Below are positions 47,177 to 58,100 of a stretch of 64,000 nt of DNA, one piece after another (position 1 is the first letter of the stretch; the number at the start of each line of letters is the position of its first letter). The notes beneath the pieces were generated by a model. That model did not search any database. It was given only the letters and a program-made list of their open reading frames with translations, and had not been told where the DNA came from. The DNA is from Gibbula magus (taxonomy: Eukaryota > Mollusca > Gastropoda > Trochida > Trochidae). A program made the position numbers and the translations under genes. The DNA is taken from NCBI GenBank assembly GCA_936450465.1, contig OW388304.1, positions 37,911,593 to 37,975,592 of the forward strand, written 5' to 3'.

Positions 47177-48017
47177 TTAATGCCTGCGAATATAGGATAA
47201 AAATGCCCCAGAATTCCATCTGCCCCATCTCTTAATTTTATCGAAGGGTAAACCTATGTTTGCTGCTGTCGAGGCTGCCCCTATGCGGAAAGAGTGAGAC
47301 TTGTAAAGTGCTGGGTTAAGACCCAGAAATTGAACACACTTTGAAATGATGGCTGAGAATTGATACCTTGTAACTGGTTTTGAATTGAAATGCTGGAAGA
47401 GATAACAACCCTTTGTTGGCCTGAGATTCAAATAATCTCTGATAGAGGTTACAGGACAGACAACGCTCTATTCTACTGCATGTAATTTCAAAGTGACAGT
47501 CTTCCCCGACTGGTCAGTTTTGGAAAACCTTACACGGACCATCAAAGTGGAATCACTCAGTGATATATCCTCTAAAAGCAATGGTCTGTTGGCATATAAA
47601 CTGTCTGTGAACACCAGCTCCCCCACCCGAAAGAAACCAAAAAATACTATTGAAAAGCATGCCTTAAACAACACCTTTTCATAACTTGAAAAACACACTG
47701 CTTGCAAGGCTCGAGGTAGTTGTACTAGAATGTCATATATCTTTCCTACTGTTTAATCGCTTACTACCTTCGAGCATTTTGCGCACAAGAAAGTTACTTG
47801 TCACATCTGGTAAGCCTCTAATCTTATGCTGGTAACTCAGAGCAGAGAGATGTAAACTCAGTGTGCTTGGTGAATAGTTATTGACTGACAGAGATGAAAT
47901 ATACAAAATGAGGTTATTCAACTGGATGGGGTATCCTTCCGCAATGTTGTAGATCCTACAAAATTTAGTATATGAAGTGTCCACCGCTTCATATGCCTTT
48001 CTTGAGTTTACGGACAT
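47177..48017 (-). pseudogene. Ngaro tyrosine recombinase, two breaks
   Basis: Three pieces: 48017-47733 (core-binding domain, MSVNSRKAYEAVDTSYTKFC, then NNYSPSTLSLHLSALSYQHK), 47707-47468 (FFGFFRVGELVF with the first catalytic Arg; SKTDQSGKTV) and 47431-47177 (SHSFRIGAAST, the HxxR box; RWGRWNSGAFLSYIRRH, with the Trp and the nucleophile Tyr). All catalytic positions can be recognised. A frameshift with a likely small deletion falls near 47735, and a TAG stop at 47468-47470 interrupts an otherwise open frame. The N-terminus overlaps the RT frame by 10 bases. A working enzyme would insert the circular cDNA by strand exchange, leaving no target duplication. Confidence 0.85.
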
Positions 48018-49864
48018 TGACGCATCGACGAGTCGTTTGGATTCGGCGGTAAGATTCCCCAGACTCGAACTGGTACTGGCGTAGCTTCTTTGTCTGCATA
48101 CGGAGCCAATGTACGGAACCTTGACATCTGAAAACGGGAAAGCGAATCCGCTATTTCATTTCTTTTTCCTTGGATATATTGGGCTCTAACAGTTATATTC
48201 ATTTCTAAGCACAATAGAACCATGTGGCGGACCAGGGCCATCACCTGTTTACACTTGGAGGTCATGGAGTTGATGATTTGAACCACTGCTTGATTGTCTG
48301 ATTGGAATAACACTTTCTTATTTCTCAATTGCCTACCCCAAATCTCAACTGCCACAACTATAGGGAAATATTCTAACAAAGTGATATTCTTAGTCAAGTC
48401 TCTTCCCACCCAATCAGAAGGCCAAGCTTCACAGGCCCAATAATTTTGGAAGAAAATGCCAAATCCCAATGCATTTCCACCAGCACTGTCAGTAAACAGT
48501 TCTAACTTGTCACTTGTTTCCCACCATCTTTGTCTCATGATAGCTGTGCCGTTGAACTGTGAGAGAAAGGACAACCATGTCACTAGATCTGCTTTAATGT
48601 CTCTGTTGATTCTAATTCGATGGTGCTTTTTCTTTCCAAACATGGCGTTGATAAGCCTTCTCAAAAATGCCCTACCTGGGGGTACAGCTTTGCAGAGGAA
48701 ATTCAAATAACCAACTAGTGCCTGCATTTCAAATAATTTCACTTTAGTTGACTTAAGAACCATCTCAATTTTGTCTCTAGCCTTTAGGACTTTCTCTTCC
48801 GGAATCCGTATAGTCATGGTGTTGGTGTCCAGCTCTAAACCCAGGAAAACCAATGATGTTGTCGGATGCACAGTCTTCTTACCAGCTATAACGACACCCA
48901 ATTCCATACAAACCTCAACAAATGTTTGTAGGGCCGAATTGCAATGAACCGAACCAGGCTTTCCACAGAACAGGAAGTCATCCAAGTAATGCATTGTGTC
49001 TCCAGACCTTTCTCTCTCCTTCACAATCCATTCTATGAAAGTTGAAAACTTTTCAAACAGTGAACAACTTATACTGCAACCCATAGGAAGGCATTTGTCA
49101 AAATAATATTTACCTTCCAAACAAAACCCAAGTAAATCAAAATCAGATGGGGACACTAGCATTAACCGAAAGGCGCTTTTAATATCGGCTTTAGCAAGTA
49201 ATGCCCCTTTTCCAAACTTTTGAATAATATCTACCGCCTTATCAAAACTTGCATACTGCACTGGCGTTAACTCAATATAATCATTCACACTCCCACCTTC
49301 AGGATATGACAAATGATGAATCACTCTGAAGTCGCCACCTGTTGATTTTGGAACTAAACCAATCGGTGATACCCTAAAATGTTCCAGAGGGGGGTTGTCA
49401 AAGGGTCCTGCTACTCTCCCCAAAGCTACTTCTTTATCAATCTTCTTCCTGGCAATGTCAATATTTTCTTTAACAGATCTTAAATTGTTTGCAGTAACTT
49501 GTATCCTTGGACCATGGTATCTCAAGCTGAAACCCTCTTTAAATCCTCTTACCAGCTCCTGAGCTGTTTCCTGATTGGGGTAGTGTTTTGCCATTTCCTG
49601 TATAACGTCGTGCTTGACTGGAGTCCAACCCAGCGTGAGAAGATCTTGCGATTTCTGCAGATCTACAGCTTCTGGCTGCGTGATTATCGTTACCGCATCT
49701 TGAACATGAATGGCTGAATCTGCATTGCCTTCGAAAACAAGATCCATAGTTGAATGAGTTGCATGTTTGTGTTTTCTTTGCAGATTGTCGTTGAAATGTC
49801 TGGCTAGTAGGATAGAGCTGTTGATTTGAATGACCTTGCATGTACAACATCCACAATTCCACAT
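48008..49864 (-). CDS. Ngaro reverse transcriptase and RNase H
   Basis: A 618-residue intact frame. RT motifs: VSPIGLVPK (165-173), FRVIHHLSYP (179-188), LLAKADIKSAFR (D227), CLPMGCSISCSLFEKF (258-273), MHYLDDFLF (catalytic D295, D296) and FLGLELD (340-346). RNase H motifs: LFTDSAGG (D459), LLEYFPI (E498), FQSDNQAV (D523) and NEIADSLSRF (D573). The RT resembles DIRS/Ngaro enzymes, with FD(K)CLPMGC and LLEYFPI. The true start is probably downstream of the first Met, since the first 40 residues overlap Gag. It copies the element RNA into cDNA for circle formation. Confidence 0.9.
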   Translation of the reverse strand: MWNCGCCTCKVIQINSSILLARHFNDNLQRKHKHATHSTMDLVFEGNADSAIHVQDAVTIITQPEAVDLQKSQDLLTLGWTPVKHDVIQEMAKHYPNQETAQELVRGFKEGFSLRYHGPRIQVTANNLRSVKENIDIARKKIDKEVALGRVAGPFDNPPLEHFRVSPIGLVPKSTGGDFRVIHHLSYPEGGSVNDYIELTPVQYASFDKAVDIIQKFGKGALLAKADIKSAFRLMLVSPSDFDLLGFCLEGKYYFDKCLPMGCSISCSLFEKFSTFIEWIVKERERSGDTMHYLDDFLFCGKPGSVHCNSALQTFVEVCMELGVVIAGKKTVHPTTSLVFLGLELDTNTMTIRIPEEKVLKARDKIEMVLKSTKVKLFEMQALVGYLNFLCKAVPPGRAFLRRLINAMFGKKKHHRIRINRDIKADLVTWLSFLSQFNGTAIMRQRWWETSDKLELFTDSAGGNALGFGIFFQNYWACEAWPSDWVGRDLTKNITLLEYFPIVVAVEIWGRQLRNKKVLFQSDNQAVVQIINSMTSKCKQVMALVRHMVLLCLEMNITVRAQYIQGKRNEIADSLSRFQMSRFRTLAPYADKEATPVPVRVWGILPPNPNDSSMRQCP

Positions 49865-50264
49865 TTATTGTGCCCCATGGATTACTTGGGTTTCTGGCTT
49901 GACGTAACCTGAATTGTTCATCGTATGACCTCCAACCCAAACCAGGATGTCGACCAGCCGCCATTCTGATTGTGCTCATGTACTTCAACATACCCTGGAT
50001 TGCCTCTGAGTGAGCTTGAATGTAAATGGATGTGAAAATCGTGAATGCAGTTGTCCACTCTTCTATAGAATCCACTCTTTTCCCTACAGACTTTGGTTTC
50101 AGTTCTAAATGACCACTCGAATTCACAAAAACTGCTGCTGTACATGCATAATCCTGCAAATCCCTATCAGATTTTAGCATTAACGCTAAATTGATAAACT
50201 CCCCTTTCCAATTTTTTTCCTTAAGAGATATAGGTAAATTACCCCCCAAGGTCATCAACCCCAC
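49539..50264 (-). CDS. Ngaro Gag-like protein, zinc-knuckle part
   Basis: A 241-residue frame. The first 130 residues are mostly alpha-helical in character (WTTAFTIFTSIYIQAHSEAI) and resemble the Gag-like core of DIRS/Ngaro elements. Residues 168-200 hold a cysteine cluster: C168-x7-C176-x4-C181-x3-H185, followed by a CCHC knuckle C187-SR-C190-GNDN-H195-AARS-C200. This is a nucleic-acid-binding region. The first few residues (MGLMTL) are an artefact of the frame change at 50242-50247. The C-terminus overlaps the RT frame by 326 bases. The protein should package the element's RNA. Confidence 0.75.
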   Translation of the reverse strand: MGLMTLGGNLPISLKEKNWKGEFINLALMLKSDRDLQDYACTAAVFVNSSGHLELKPKSVGKRVDSIEEWTTAFTIFTSIYIQAHSEAIQGMLKYMSTIRMAAGRHPGLGWRSYDEQFRLRQARNPSNPWGTINVELWMLYMQGHSNQQLYPTSQTFQRQSAKKTQTCNSFNYGSCFRRQCRFSHSCSRCGNDNHAARSCRSAEIARSSHAGLDSSQARRYTGNGKTLPQSGNSSGAGKRI

Positions 50265-50730
50265 ACTGTGTCAACTCGGGTAATACATTGCCAGTAGTTG
50301 ACATGTCAAAAGGAGAGAAAATATGGTTGGAAGGAGAAGAATTACAACTGGGGTTTTGCAAGGCAGAGTTAAGGGCCCTCGGCATCGAGGGGGTTAATGT
50401 GCTATTCTGAGCATTATGAACATTTTGAGGGATAAATGGAATTTCAATGCACTCACCGCCTGAGGGAATTACCCCCGAGCCACCTGTTCCCACAGGAATG
50501 TGTTCTACGCTCCCTCTAGGAATGTCCCCTGCCTCTTGGTCCATCGGTACTGTTCCTGCCTCGTGGTCTGTCCGGGTCGTGAGGCCGCTGTCTCCATGTG
50601 CGTTTTCCACCTCTTTTACCGGCATGGCCGCTGCCTTCATGCCCCGTCGCTTCCTCCTTCGCTTGACAACGGTGTCTGGGACCGGAACTTCCTTTCCCCT
50701 TGACTTCTTGGTCTTCTTAGTAGGTGGCAT
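50239..50730 (-). CDS. Ngaro Gag-like ORF, N-terminal part
   Basis: The frame opens MPPTKKTKKSRGKEVPV and is basic at first (KRRRKRRG), then low-complexity (Pro, Gly, Ser, Asn). It stops after DDLGG at a run of six C on the + strand (50242-50247). The other Gag frame starts across this same run, so the two were one protein in the ancestor. The lost base may be a true mutation, a sequencing slip at the homopolymer, or a ribosomal frameshift site. Tyrosine-recombinase retroelements normally begin with a Gag-like ORF of this kind. Confidence 0.65.
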   Translation of the reverse strand: MPPTKKTKKSRGKEVPVPDTVVKRRRKRRGMKAAAMPVKEVENAHGDSGLTTRTDHEAGTVPMDQEAGDIPRGSVEHIPVGTGGSGVIPSGGECIEIPFIPQNVHNAQNSTLTPSMPRALNSALQNPSCNSSPSNHIFSPFDMSTTGNVLPELTQCGVDDLGG

Positions 50731-50757
50731 AACTCAAATCCAGTGAAATAAACGCCA

Positions 50758-51006
50758 AATAAAAAACAACGTGTGTGCAATGGCGAAGTATCAAAGAGAA
50801 GGAATAATTCAGGCCAAAGCAGTTATCTCCCTTTGCTTAAGGCAATGTACAGCCTAAATATGCTAGGCTGAAAGGTATGCAAATGAGAGTTATGCCCCAT
50901 AAACGAGTCCTTTAAACGTTTTATAACTATAAAATGAATGTAAATTGAAGCACATCAAGCTGCTGAAATAAAATATTTTATCCTACAAAGATAAAATTGA
51001 TTATTT
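50758..51006 (-). repeat. Ngaro split direct repeat A1
   Basis: This 249-bp block begins AATAAAAAACAACGTG and ends GATTATTT on the + strand. It matches 45725-45973 with only four substitutions noticed, near 50784, 50888, 50890 and 50899. It forms the 5' end of the element and probably holds its promoter. Confidence 0.92.
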
Positions 51007-52660
51007 AAATAAGATCATAGGTTTTCTCTGAAAAGCATGAAGATACCAAAAGTGCATTATTTTGATTACCGTGGTTCAATATGTTTCTGTCATAGTCTCT
51101 GTTGTCCATTCTGACGACCTCCGGCTTCAGTAATGATTTAATATATAGAGGATATCTACTAAGTCATGCCATGAAACCAGAACATATACTCTACCCCACT
51201 CGATGAGATAAGAATGACAGATACTCTATTGAGTAGTGATATATTATATCAGACACTGGTCTCAGTGGAAATATAAGTTATTTCACTGTAGCTTGATTGA
51301 CAATTTATTGTACCGATAAATCCCAGTATTTCATTGCTCTTTATAAAACAAAATACTTCTTGGTTGCAATTCGGTATTCATGAGGAAATGAAGTGTATTT
51401 TAAAAACTACTTTGCAAAACAATGTGCTTTGGAATACAACCTTCAGCCCCTTTCAACAACACATTTTAAAAATGGCTATTAAAGGTTTTCTCCATCCCGG
51501 GGCTATCTGAACGTTACCTAATCAAGTTCCTTACCACCACTAATACTTGCATCACCAACAACACATCACTTAGCAAAACATAGGGCGATTGCATAAAGAC
51601 AGGCTTGTTCATAAACAGGCAAGTATAAGAGGGTTTTCATACAAGTTAGTCCTGGCCTTAGGAACACAATGAAGTCAAATAGACTGTTCGAATCCTCGCT
51701 GTACAACGTATCCGTGCATTTTGATTGTCATATAGTATAACACAATCAATTATCTTAATTCCTCTTTATCTCCTTGATTCATTTCCTCAAAATCACCAAC
51801 ATTCCACCTGAAGAATGAGTAAGCATATACTCCGAAATGTTAACAGTGAATATGTGTTTATCAAGAACGTCTATTTTTCTATATACATACCCTTCAAAGA
51901 CATGAATTGCCTTCTGTATCACTTGGATATATTGCCCTCCAGACATCGTGTGCTACACAAGACATGTACTTGACCAGAAACGTTAAGTTGATTCTGAACG
52001 TCACTGAGGAGCAGTTCCATTGATTCGGCAAACACACAAGAGCTCTTAATGCTATTTCTATTTGAAACAAGCAGAAAGTGGATGCTTGTATGAGTCGTCT
52101 GGGTCATATTAAGTTGTTGTTAATGGGTTTAAGGAACATATTGACCAATATATCATATGTCATGTTATTTAGTCTGTCATACGTTAATGTAAGGTAGATT
52201 GTCACCAAATAAAAATAAAAAAAGGTTGCTGTATGTGACCTTGATAAGCTCTTCGTTAAATATTTATTCTGTGTTCATGTAGGCACATTTCAAAATTGAA
52301 CAGCTGTATTACATTGTATATTGGATACACTCATTCAAACTAGTACAACATATATTCGTTTTGAGTTCCTAATTGAGTATCATAGTCATTGCCTAGATCA
52401 CCTTGACGCCATATAAGTTTCTTAATTGATATTTCTTGATTGACATTTTCCAATTCAGAAATTCAGAAGCAGGATGCAATCTTTGCCAAACAAAGATAAC
52501 TAGAATATCAACACAGAAACATATACGTAATTGACCATGTTTGGTACTATATTGTTCTTAATGACATAAATTCGATACATTTATTCATTTATAACTCAAT
52601 ATTATGTCAATGTTGATAATCGACATATTTTACTGTGGTATGGATACTATTAACATACAG

Positions 52661-52747
52661 GTGCTGATTCAACTTCAGAAATTCCATCAGTGGGCCATTC
52701 AAGTTGAAAATGTCGCTACCTTCTGTTTCTGTGACACTGACATGTGA
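52661..52747 (+). pseudogene. broken copy of Ly6-like exon 3
   Basis: An acceptor-like CATACAG ends at 52660. The reading frame that follows includes HQW, then VENVATFCFCDTDM, which matches HHWTNPVENFTALFCFCDTDM of the intact exon at 37613. The codon for the last conserved cysteine (TGT at 37743-37745) is TGA here (52745-52747), which ends the domain before the CN motif. No GPI tail follows and no exon 1 or 2 partner was recognised nearby. It is a relic of a second, tandem gene of the family. Confidence 0.7.
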
Positions 52748-53880
52748 ACATTTGGTAATATAAGATCGGAAACATTCTGACAATATCACTTGTAACTGTT
52801 CTCAGTGAATGCATTGTTTATACTTCAAACTATCGTTGCAGTGGTAGAAAATAACGTCAAAAAGCGAAATACAACACTTTTCATTATCATGTATTTGTTA
52901 ATAATGCAAGGTATCCAGCAGAACTTCTGTTATGGAACATTTGCCCTAAATCAAAATATTACAAATTATCAAAATGGTAAATTTTGAAAGACATTCAGTT
53001 CATAAACATGTAAATATAAATATATGTATTGTTTAAAATGTCATACCTCACCGTTGGAACTCGTAGTGTTGGTTTTCTGCACATGACGTGTGTAATACTG
53101 TTTCATTGGAAACTCGTTATTATCACAAATTTGACGGTTGAGCATGAGAATGAAGATTAAGTGAAATTATTTGAACGACAATCAGTACATTTGGTCTTGA
53201 TCAAAGCGAAACAAAACATTATGAAAATCAATAAAACAACTTTTATGTTTTAATGGTATCTACTGAAGGAAATTACCAGAAAATGTATGTTTTCCTAATG
53301 GTGAGTAATCAACTTTTCTGAAACGTCCTGTTCATTTTGCGCATTTATTTGAATATAATTGTCTGTTAAACGATGATAATCACTTAGGAAATTTATAGTG
53401 TGCATGTACAGGTGAAGAAACAACATATACAAATTATAGGTTGCAGTTATTTGTTTTCTGAATATTTCTGATAAAATTAATTTAACACAAGAACAACATT
53501 TCTGTGGGAGTTATTGTGTATAAGGTCTCGAATCTCGATTAAGTTCATGGAACGAATTACAATTGAACACAATCTATTTCCAGAACATAGTTGAGATTTA
53601 CAGTATGTGCCATTGTTTTATTCATACTGCAGTAGTCAGTAATTACTTGTGCTTGGCCTTTGGGATGTAGACATGTACAATTTGCCCTGTGTTCCATCGA
53701 TGTGATTAATACATTATCATTTGAATGTAAACGAATTATTCATAAGAACGATATTAAACTGAAAATAGTGTACATGCCTCAATTTGGGCTTTCAGGAAAT
53801 TCCAAAATTACCTAACCGTTATGAGATCACTCATTAGATAACAATGAGTTGGTAATACCAGTAAAGAGAAAGAGAGAGAG

Positions 53881-54021
53881 AATACCAAACAAGTTCCCTA
53901 TGGATACCATATTTATAACAACGAGTTACTTGTAAACGTATTTAACGAGCGAAAGCGTGTTGTAATAAATACGTGACGAGTTGTAATAAATACGGTATCC
54001 ATAGGGAATGAGTTTGATATT
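53881..54021. repeat. Imperfect inverted repeat, 41-bp arms
   Basis: 53881-53921 and 53981-54021 are inverse copies (CCCTATGGATACC / GGTATCCATAGGG) around 59 bases. About 34 of 41 positions pair by eye. Confidence 0.65.
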
Positions 54022-54627
54022 TTATTTATTACACACATTTACACACATAAACCAAAATTTCTAGATGTTCTGTTGCGTAGTAATACAGTTCACTTTCACG
54101 TGACATCACAATGTGTAACGGTAAAGAGTGTATATGCCCCACACAAACATAATCTATGATTGAAGCACTAATTGCCGTGACAAGTTATTAATCAATCGAA
54201 TCCAAACTTTTGAATGAAAGCGTTACATTCACTCACTGAAATATTGAACTCGTGATTTGTCAGTTCGCCATGTTCCAATCGGGAGTGCAAAAACTAGGCA
54301 ACTCACATGCGCAGCTGATGTGTGTGACCGTACAGGTTACGATAGGACGAGCGCATTAGGCTTTGTCATTGTTTCATATATAATATCCCAGATTGTGCTC
54401 AGTTTGAGTTCCTACGAATTTTATTTATTTGTTTACTTATGAATGGCAAAAGTAGCCCCTCCTCGGGTCAACACCATGGAATGAACACTCAGATGCGTCA
54501 TTCGCAGTATCTAACATACGTTGGATACCAAAAATATCTCTAAATGTTCTCACTCACATGTGTGTAATAAATATATATTTTTAAATAAATTGGGGGAGGT
54601 CTCGCGTGAAGTAAATGTATTGAAAAC

Positions 54628-55172
54628 AAGAGAATAAGTGAGCACGACTCACTCATATACCCTCGATTTTAACATTGTTCAAAGAAGAAAAGTTTCAAAA
54701 TAGCAGTTAGACAAGAATGTTTAGTCTTCTGTACAAACCAACCACAGCAGTACTATGAAAGCAGAGTATGTGTGTTTTCATAGTAAGTTTGTCTTCATAG
54801 ATAGACTTGTAAGAGTGCTTTAGAAGTAAAAGTTGAAAAATCGATAAAATGTGCATGATTTCCAAAAGAGGGTATGAAACATTCAAAAGGCAGATGTACA
54901 CATCATAGTGATTATACATGTATGTACCATGTTTCGAAACAATTGAACAAATAGTGTTTGGAACAAAGCATGTGAAAGACGAAGTGGAAAAATGGAGAAA
55001 ACATGAAACATACAAAGGGTAGATATACACATCATGGTGATTGTACATATCAAGTTTCGTAAAATTTGAACAACTAGTGTCAGAGTTATAAGCGGAACAA
55101 AAACATTCCGCACGGACGCACGGACATGCTGACCGCTATATAAGCCCGACTATGTCGTAGCGGTGGTATAAA
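54628..55172. mobile_element. Non-coding element with TATACCC ends, copy 2
   Basis: AAGAGAATAAGTGAGCACGA followed by the same order of internal blocks as 32308-32893, ending GTAGCGGTGGTATAA. The terminal match is weaker than in copy 1. Confidence 0.65.
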
Positions 55173-55189
55173 AACGCAATTAAACATAA

Positions 55190-58100
55190 ATGTAGGTAAA
55201 CGGATAGCCAACGTATGTTATTAATGTTATTAAATGTTCAGTTACCTAACGTAAACACATCGAATATCATACATATTTAGCCATGTAAATCTTTGAAGTT
55301 TCCAATTGATTAAAAATATATTTCTATCAGTGACTGACTTGCAAAGATGGCATCACGTGTTCGTGTCAAACATATTGCAGGCATTGCTGCAGGAAATACA
55401 TTCCTGACAGAAGGTCCATTGATGTTTTGGATCATTTTTGCATCACTTCAAATATTACGGTTTTGTTCAAAGGAGAATAAAATATTTTCTCTGTATTGTA
55501 ATATGCAAAAAATGATTAGAACAGATAGAAGTTAATATTAACGTTAACTTTAGGGTACAAATGCGTGCTTTGACACTCCTGTTACGCATTTGCCAAAAAC
55601 ACGTCACCATTTGAATTAATTCTTAAAACAAGAGTTTTCATGCACTAATCATCATGGAAATTTATAAGAAATAGCTGCAGCACACACAGTCAGTTTATAC
55701 AGCATTCTAAGGAATCACCATCAAACAAATTCTTCACCCTGAGGCTGTGTGAGAGGGACGTCATCCAAGTCCGTTATCATCATAAATACCTTTCATCTCC
55801 GCAGGGTGGTAATAAAGCTGTCAACAGCGATTGGACAATGAAGTGAGTGAAGTGAATCAATAGTGACAGATTCATTCATAAGGGAACGAGTGTAAAAGGT
55901 TCCTTACAACGCAAGTTGTAACCAATATATCACTTTAGGCAGGGACATGTTTAACAGGAAACATGCCCTTAATGAAGTTCAACTGTGTTAAAACTCTACA
56001 ACAGTGTTCTTCGTTTGTCATAAAGGATCCACGCTGTCACATTACCATTGGATTTGGAAAGTAATGAGACATAACAAACCTTTTTGTGTTCCTATTTGAT
56101 CTCACTTTAAATACGGCTTCGCCTTAATACAGCGTCACGGCATGTGTTCTTTTAACTTATGTTAATTTTTTATCCAGACATCTGTATGCAAATATTGACG
56201 TCAGTCGATCCTCATTCGCTGTCAGTAATCTAACTTCCTGGGTGACACATTTCTACTTTTATAGGTGCCTTCCTTACAGTGTTTGAAGAATGTGTAGTCA
56301 ATACGTAGTTGAGATAAACAAAATGATCAGAGTTTCGGTGTAGTCATTTACATTGCCTGCCTGTACAGCATTATGTTAACAGACACATACACATATATAT
56401 TTACTAAGACATTCAACTAGCTGAGAGTGGGGTAACGTTGTGGAAATAAGGAAAAATCAAGCACACATGCACATCATTTGAGAAAATATTTAGCTAAAGT
56501 TTTCCAATATTCAACAGAAACATGTTTTTCAAAATAGAAACAAAAGCAGTAAAACAAAAAGAAAACGTTATAGTAGTTTTTAAGAAAATAGAAGGAGCCC
56601 AAAGGATTTAGATAACTGACTTGGTAAGTTAAACATAGAACTGTTAATTTCGGTTGCTGTACTATAACATCGTGATAGCGCGGTGTCAGGCGCTGTTGCC
56701 GTGTGGTGGTAGTCATGGAGGCATGCTATGCACGTGCAGTGTTCAAAACGTGTATATTTCCTCACAGATAGTGAATGTGGTTGGAGCGGTAAGGATACCT
56801 CAACATGTGTCTCGGAGTTACTGTAACTGTGAGTAGTAGTTACATGACAATGTTGTGTATTATTATAATGTAACCATGTATGTAGGTTGGTAGGTAGACA
56901 CTAATTTCCAAATGACATTACTTATTAAAGAGCAAGGGCATTCTATAACATAATCTTATTTAATGTTAATAAGGTGCACTTTAGCATTTTAATCACGGCT
57001 TAGATCTTACTATTTCATGGATTGTTCCTACGGAGCTATGTATGTTGAAAATACCCATAAAACGAGGCGTATTAAGGAAGATGGAAGACACAGAAGTTTG
57101 GTAAAAGGTAAGTAATCAAGTTTCAAATTAAAGTCTGTCAAATATATAACTCATTTAAAATAACACACTTGAGTGCAAAGAAATAATAAGTCTGTCAGAC
57201 AAATTATGACATTTGTATATTCATGTAGCAATATCGATAAGACAACATTCTAATAATTCTAAATTATTTGGTCCAGTATACTATTTAGTGGTTCATATGA
57301 CGGTAATAAACAACTCTTCTTAGAAAATAGTGTAAATCAATTTTGTTGACTGAAGTGCATGGAGTAGATTCTTTTATCACTATTTCACTGAGAAAACTTC
57401 GCTACTGCTAAATCCATCTTGACTAAGGTCATCAGTAGTCACTGGTTGAAATAACCCCTGTCAAGGGCAAGTTCCTATATTGGTGTGGTCAACACACTTT
57501 ATTAGATGTGACCTATTTGTCAGCCTTCCTTTTGTATTCGATAAGTGACATACTTAACCTTCGTCTTATCAAAATATCCACAGTGTGTTCAACTGATTCG
57601 AAAAGACACTAACTATATAATAGTAAATACATGAACAGGAACGCAATCGCTGTACACTTGAAAGGAAGAAAATCAATATACTCACTTTTTTATTATTCTA
57701 TTGCCTCTATGATTATGAAGTGGAGAATTTTAAAAACTATTCTAATCCACTTTGAACACAATAATCTATCGTTATATATGATTCATATGTTATCATATGT
57801 TGATAAATACAGTGTTATACAGTGTATATAATGGCTTTCATGTGCATTTAAATAATACAAGTGCAAGCACTCTTAATAATACTAACTTAGATACAGCACA
57901 TATAAGTTGTCTGATGCACCTCAAAGTCTACTCAAGTACAGAATGTCAAATTCCAAATATTTATTTCTCTGCTAGATTCAATTTAGATGATTATCATTTT
58001 ATTTAATGTCCAGAGAGCGATCAACTGTGCTTCGTTAGTGTCTCTACTTCACAAGTTGCAGTTTTCTCATATGCATTTTATCACAAAAGGGTGTTCTTTT

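Larger units (their letters stand above)
45066..51006 (-). mobile_element. Ngaro-type tyrosine-recombinase retrotransposon with split direct repeats
   Basis: On the minus strand the order is A1 (51006-50758), Gag, RT/RNase H, tyrosine recombinase, SGNH hydrolase, B1 (46418-45966), A2 (45973-45725), a 160-bp spacer and B2 (45564-45066). A1 and A2 are both 249 bp with four differences seen. B1 and B2 match along their length apart from a minisatellite expansion. The outer ends of A1 and B2 and the A2/B1 junction share the core GATTATTT/ATTATTT, as expected when a circular intermediate is integrated by a recombinase. A1-internal-B1A2B2 ends, an RT of the DIRS order, no methyltransferase and a YR are diagnostic of Ngaro. 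It is nearly full length and young-looking, but has coding breaks. Confidence 0.9.
40785..51727. repeat. Segmental duplication, copy 1
   Basis: Matches 55190-58785 in order and orientation over most of its length. Examples are 40917-40990 with 55325-55395 (TGGCATCACGTGTTCGTGTC), 41634-42340 with 55718-56460, 43320-45060 with 56510-58230, and 51230-51727 with 58245-58785. The extra length is a SINE (41307-41613), a LINE tail (42375-43330), the Ngaro element (45066-51006) and about 220 bp at 51007-51225. No coding region other than those elements was recognised in it. Confidence 0.8.
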
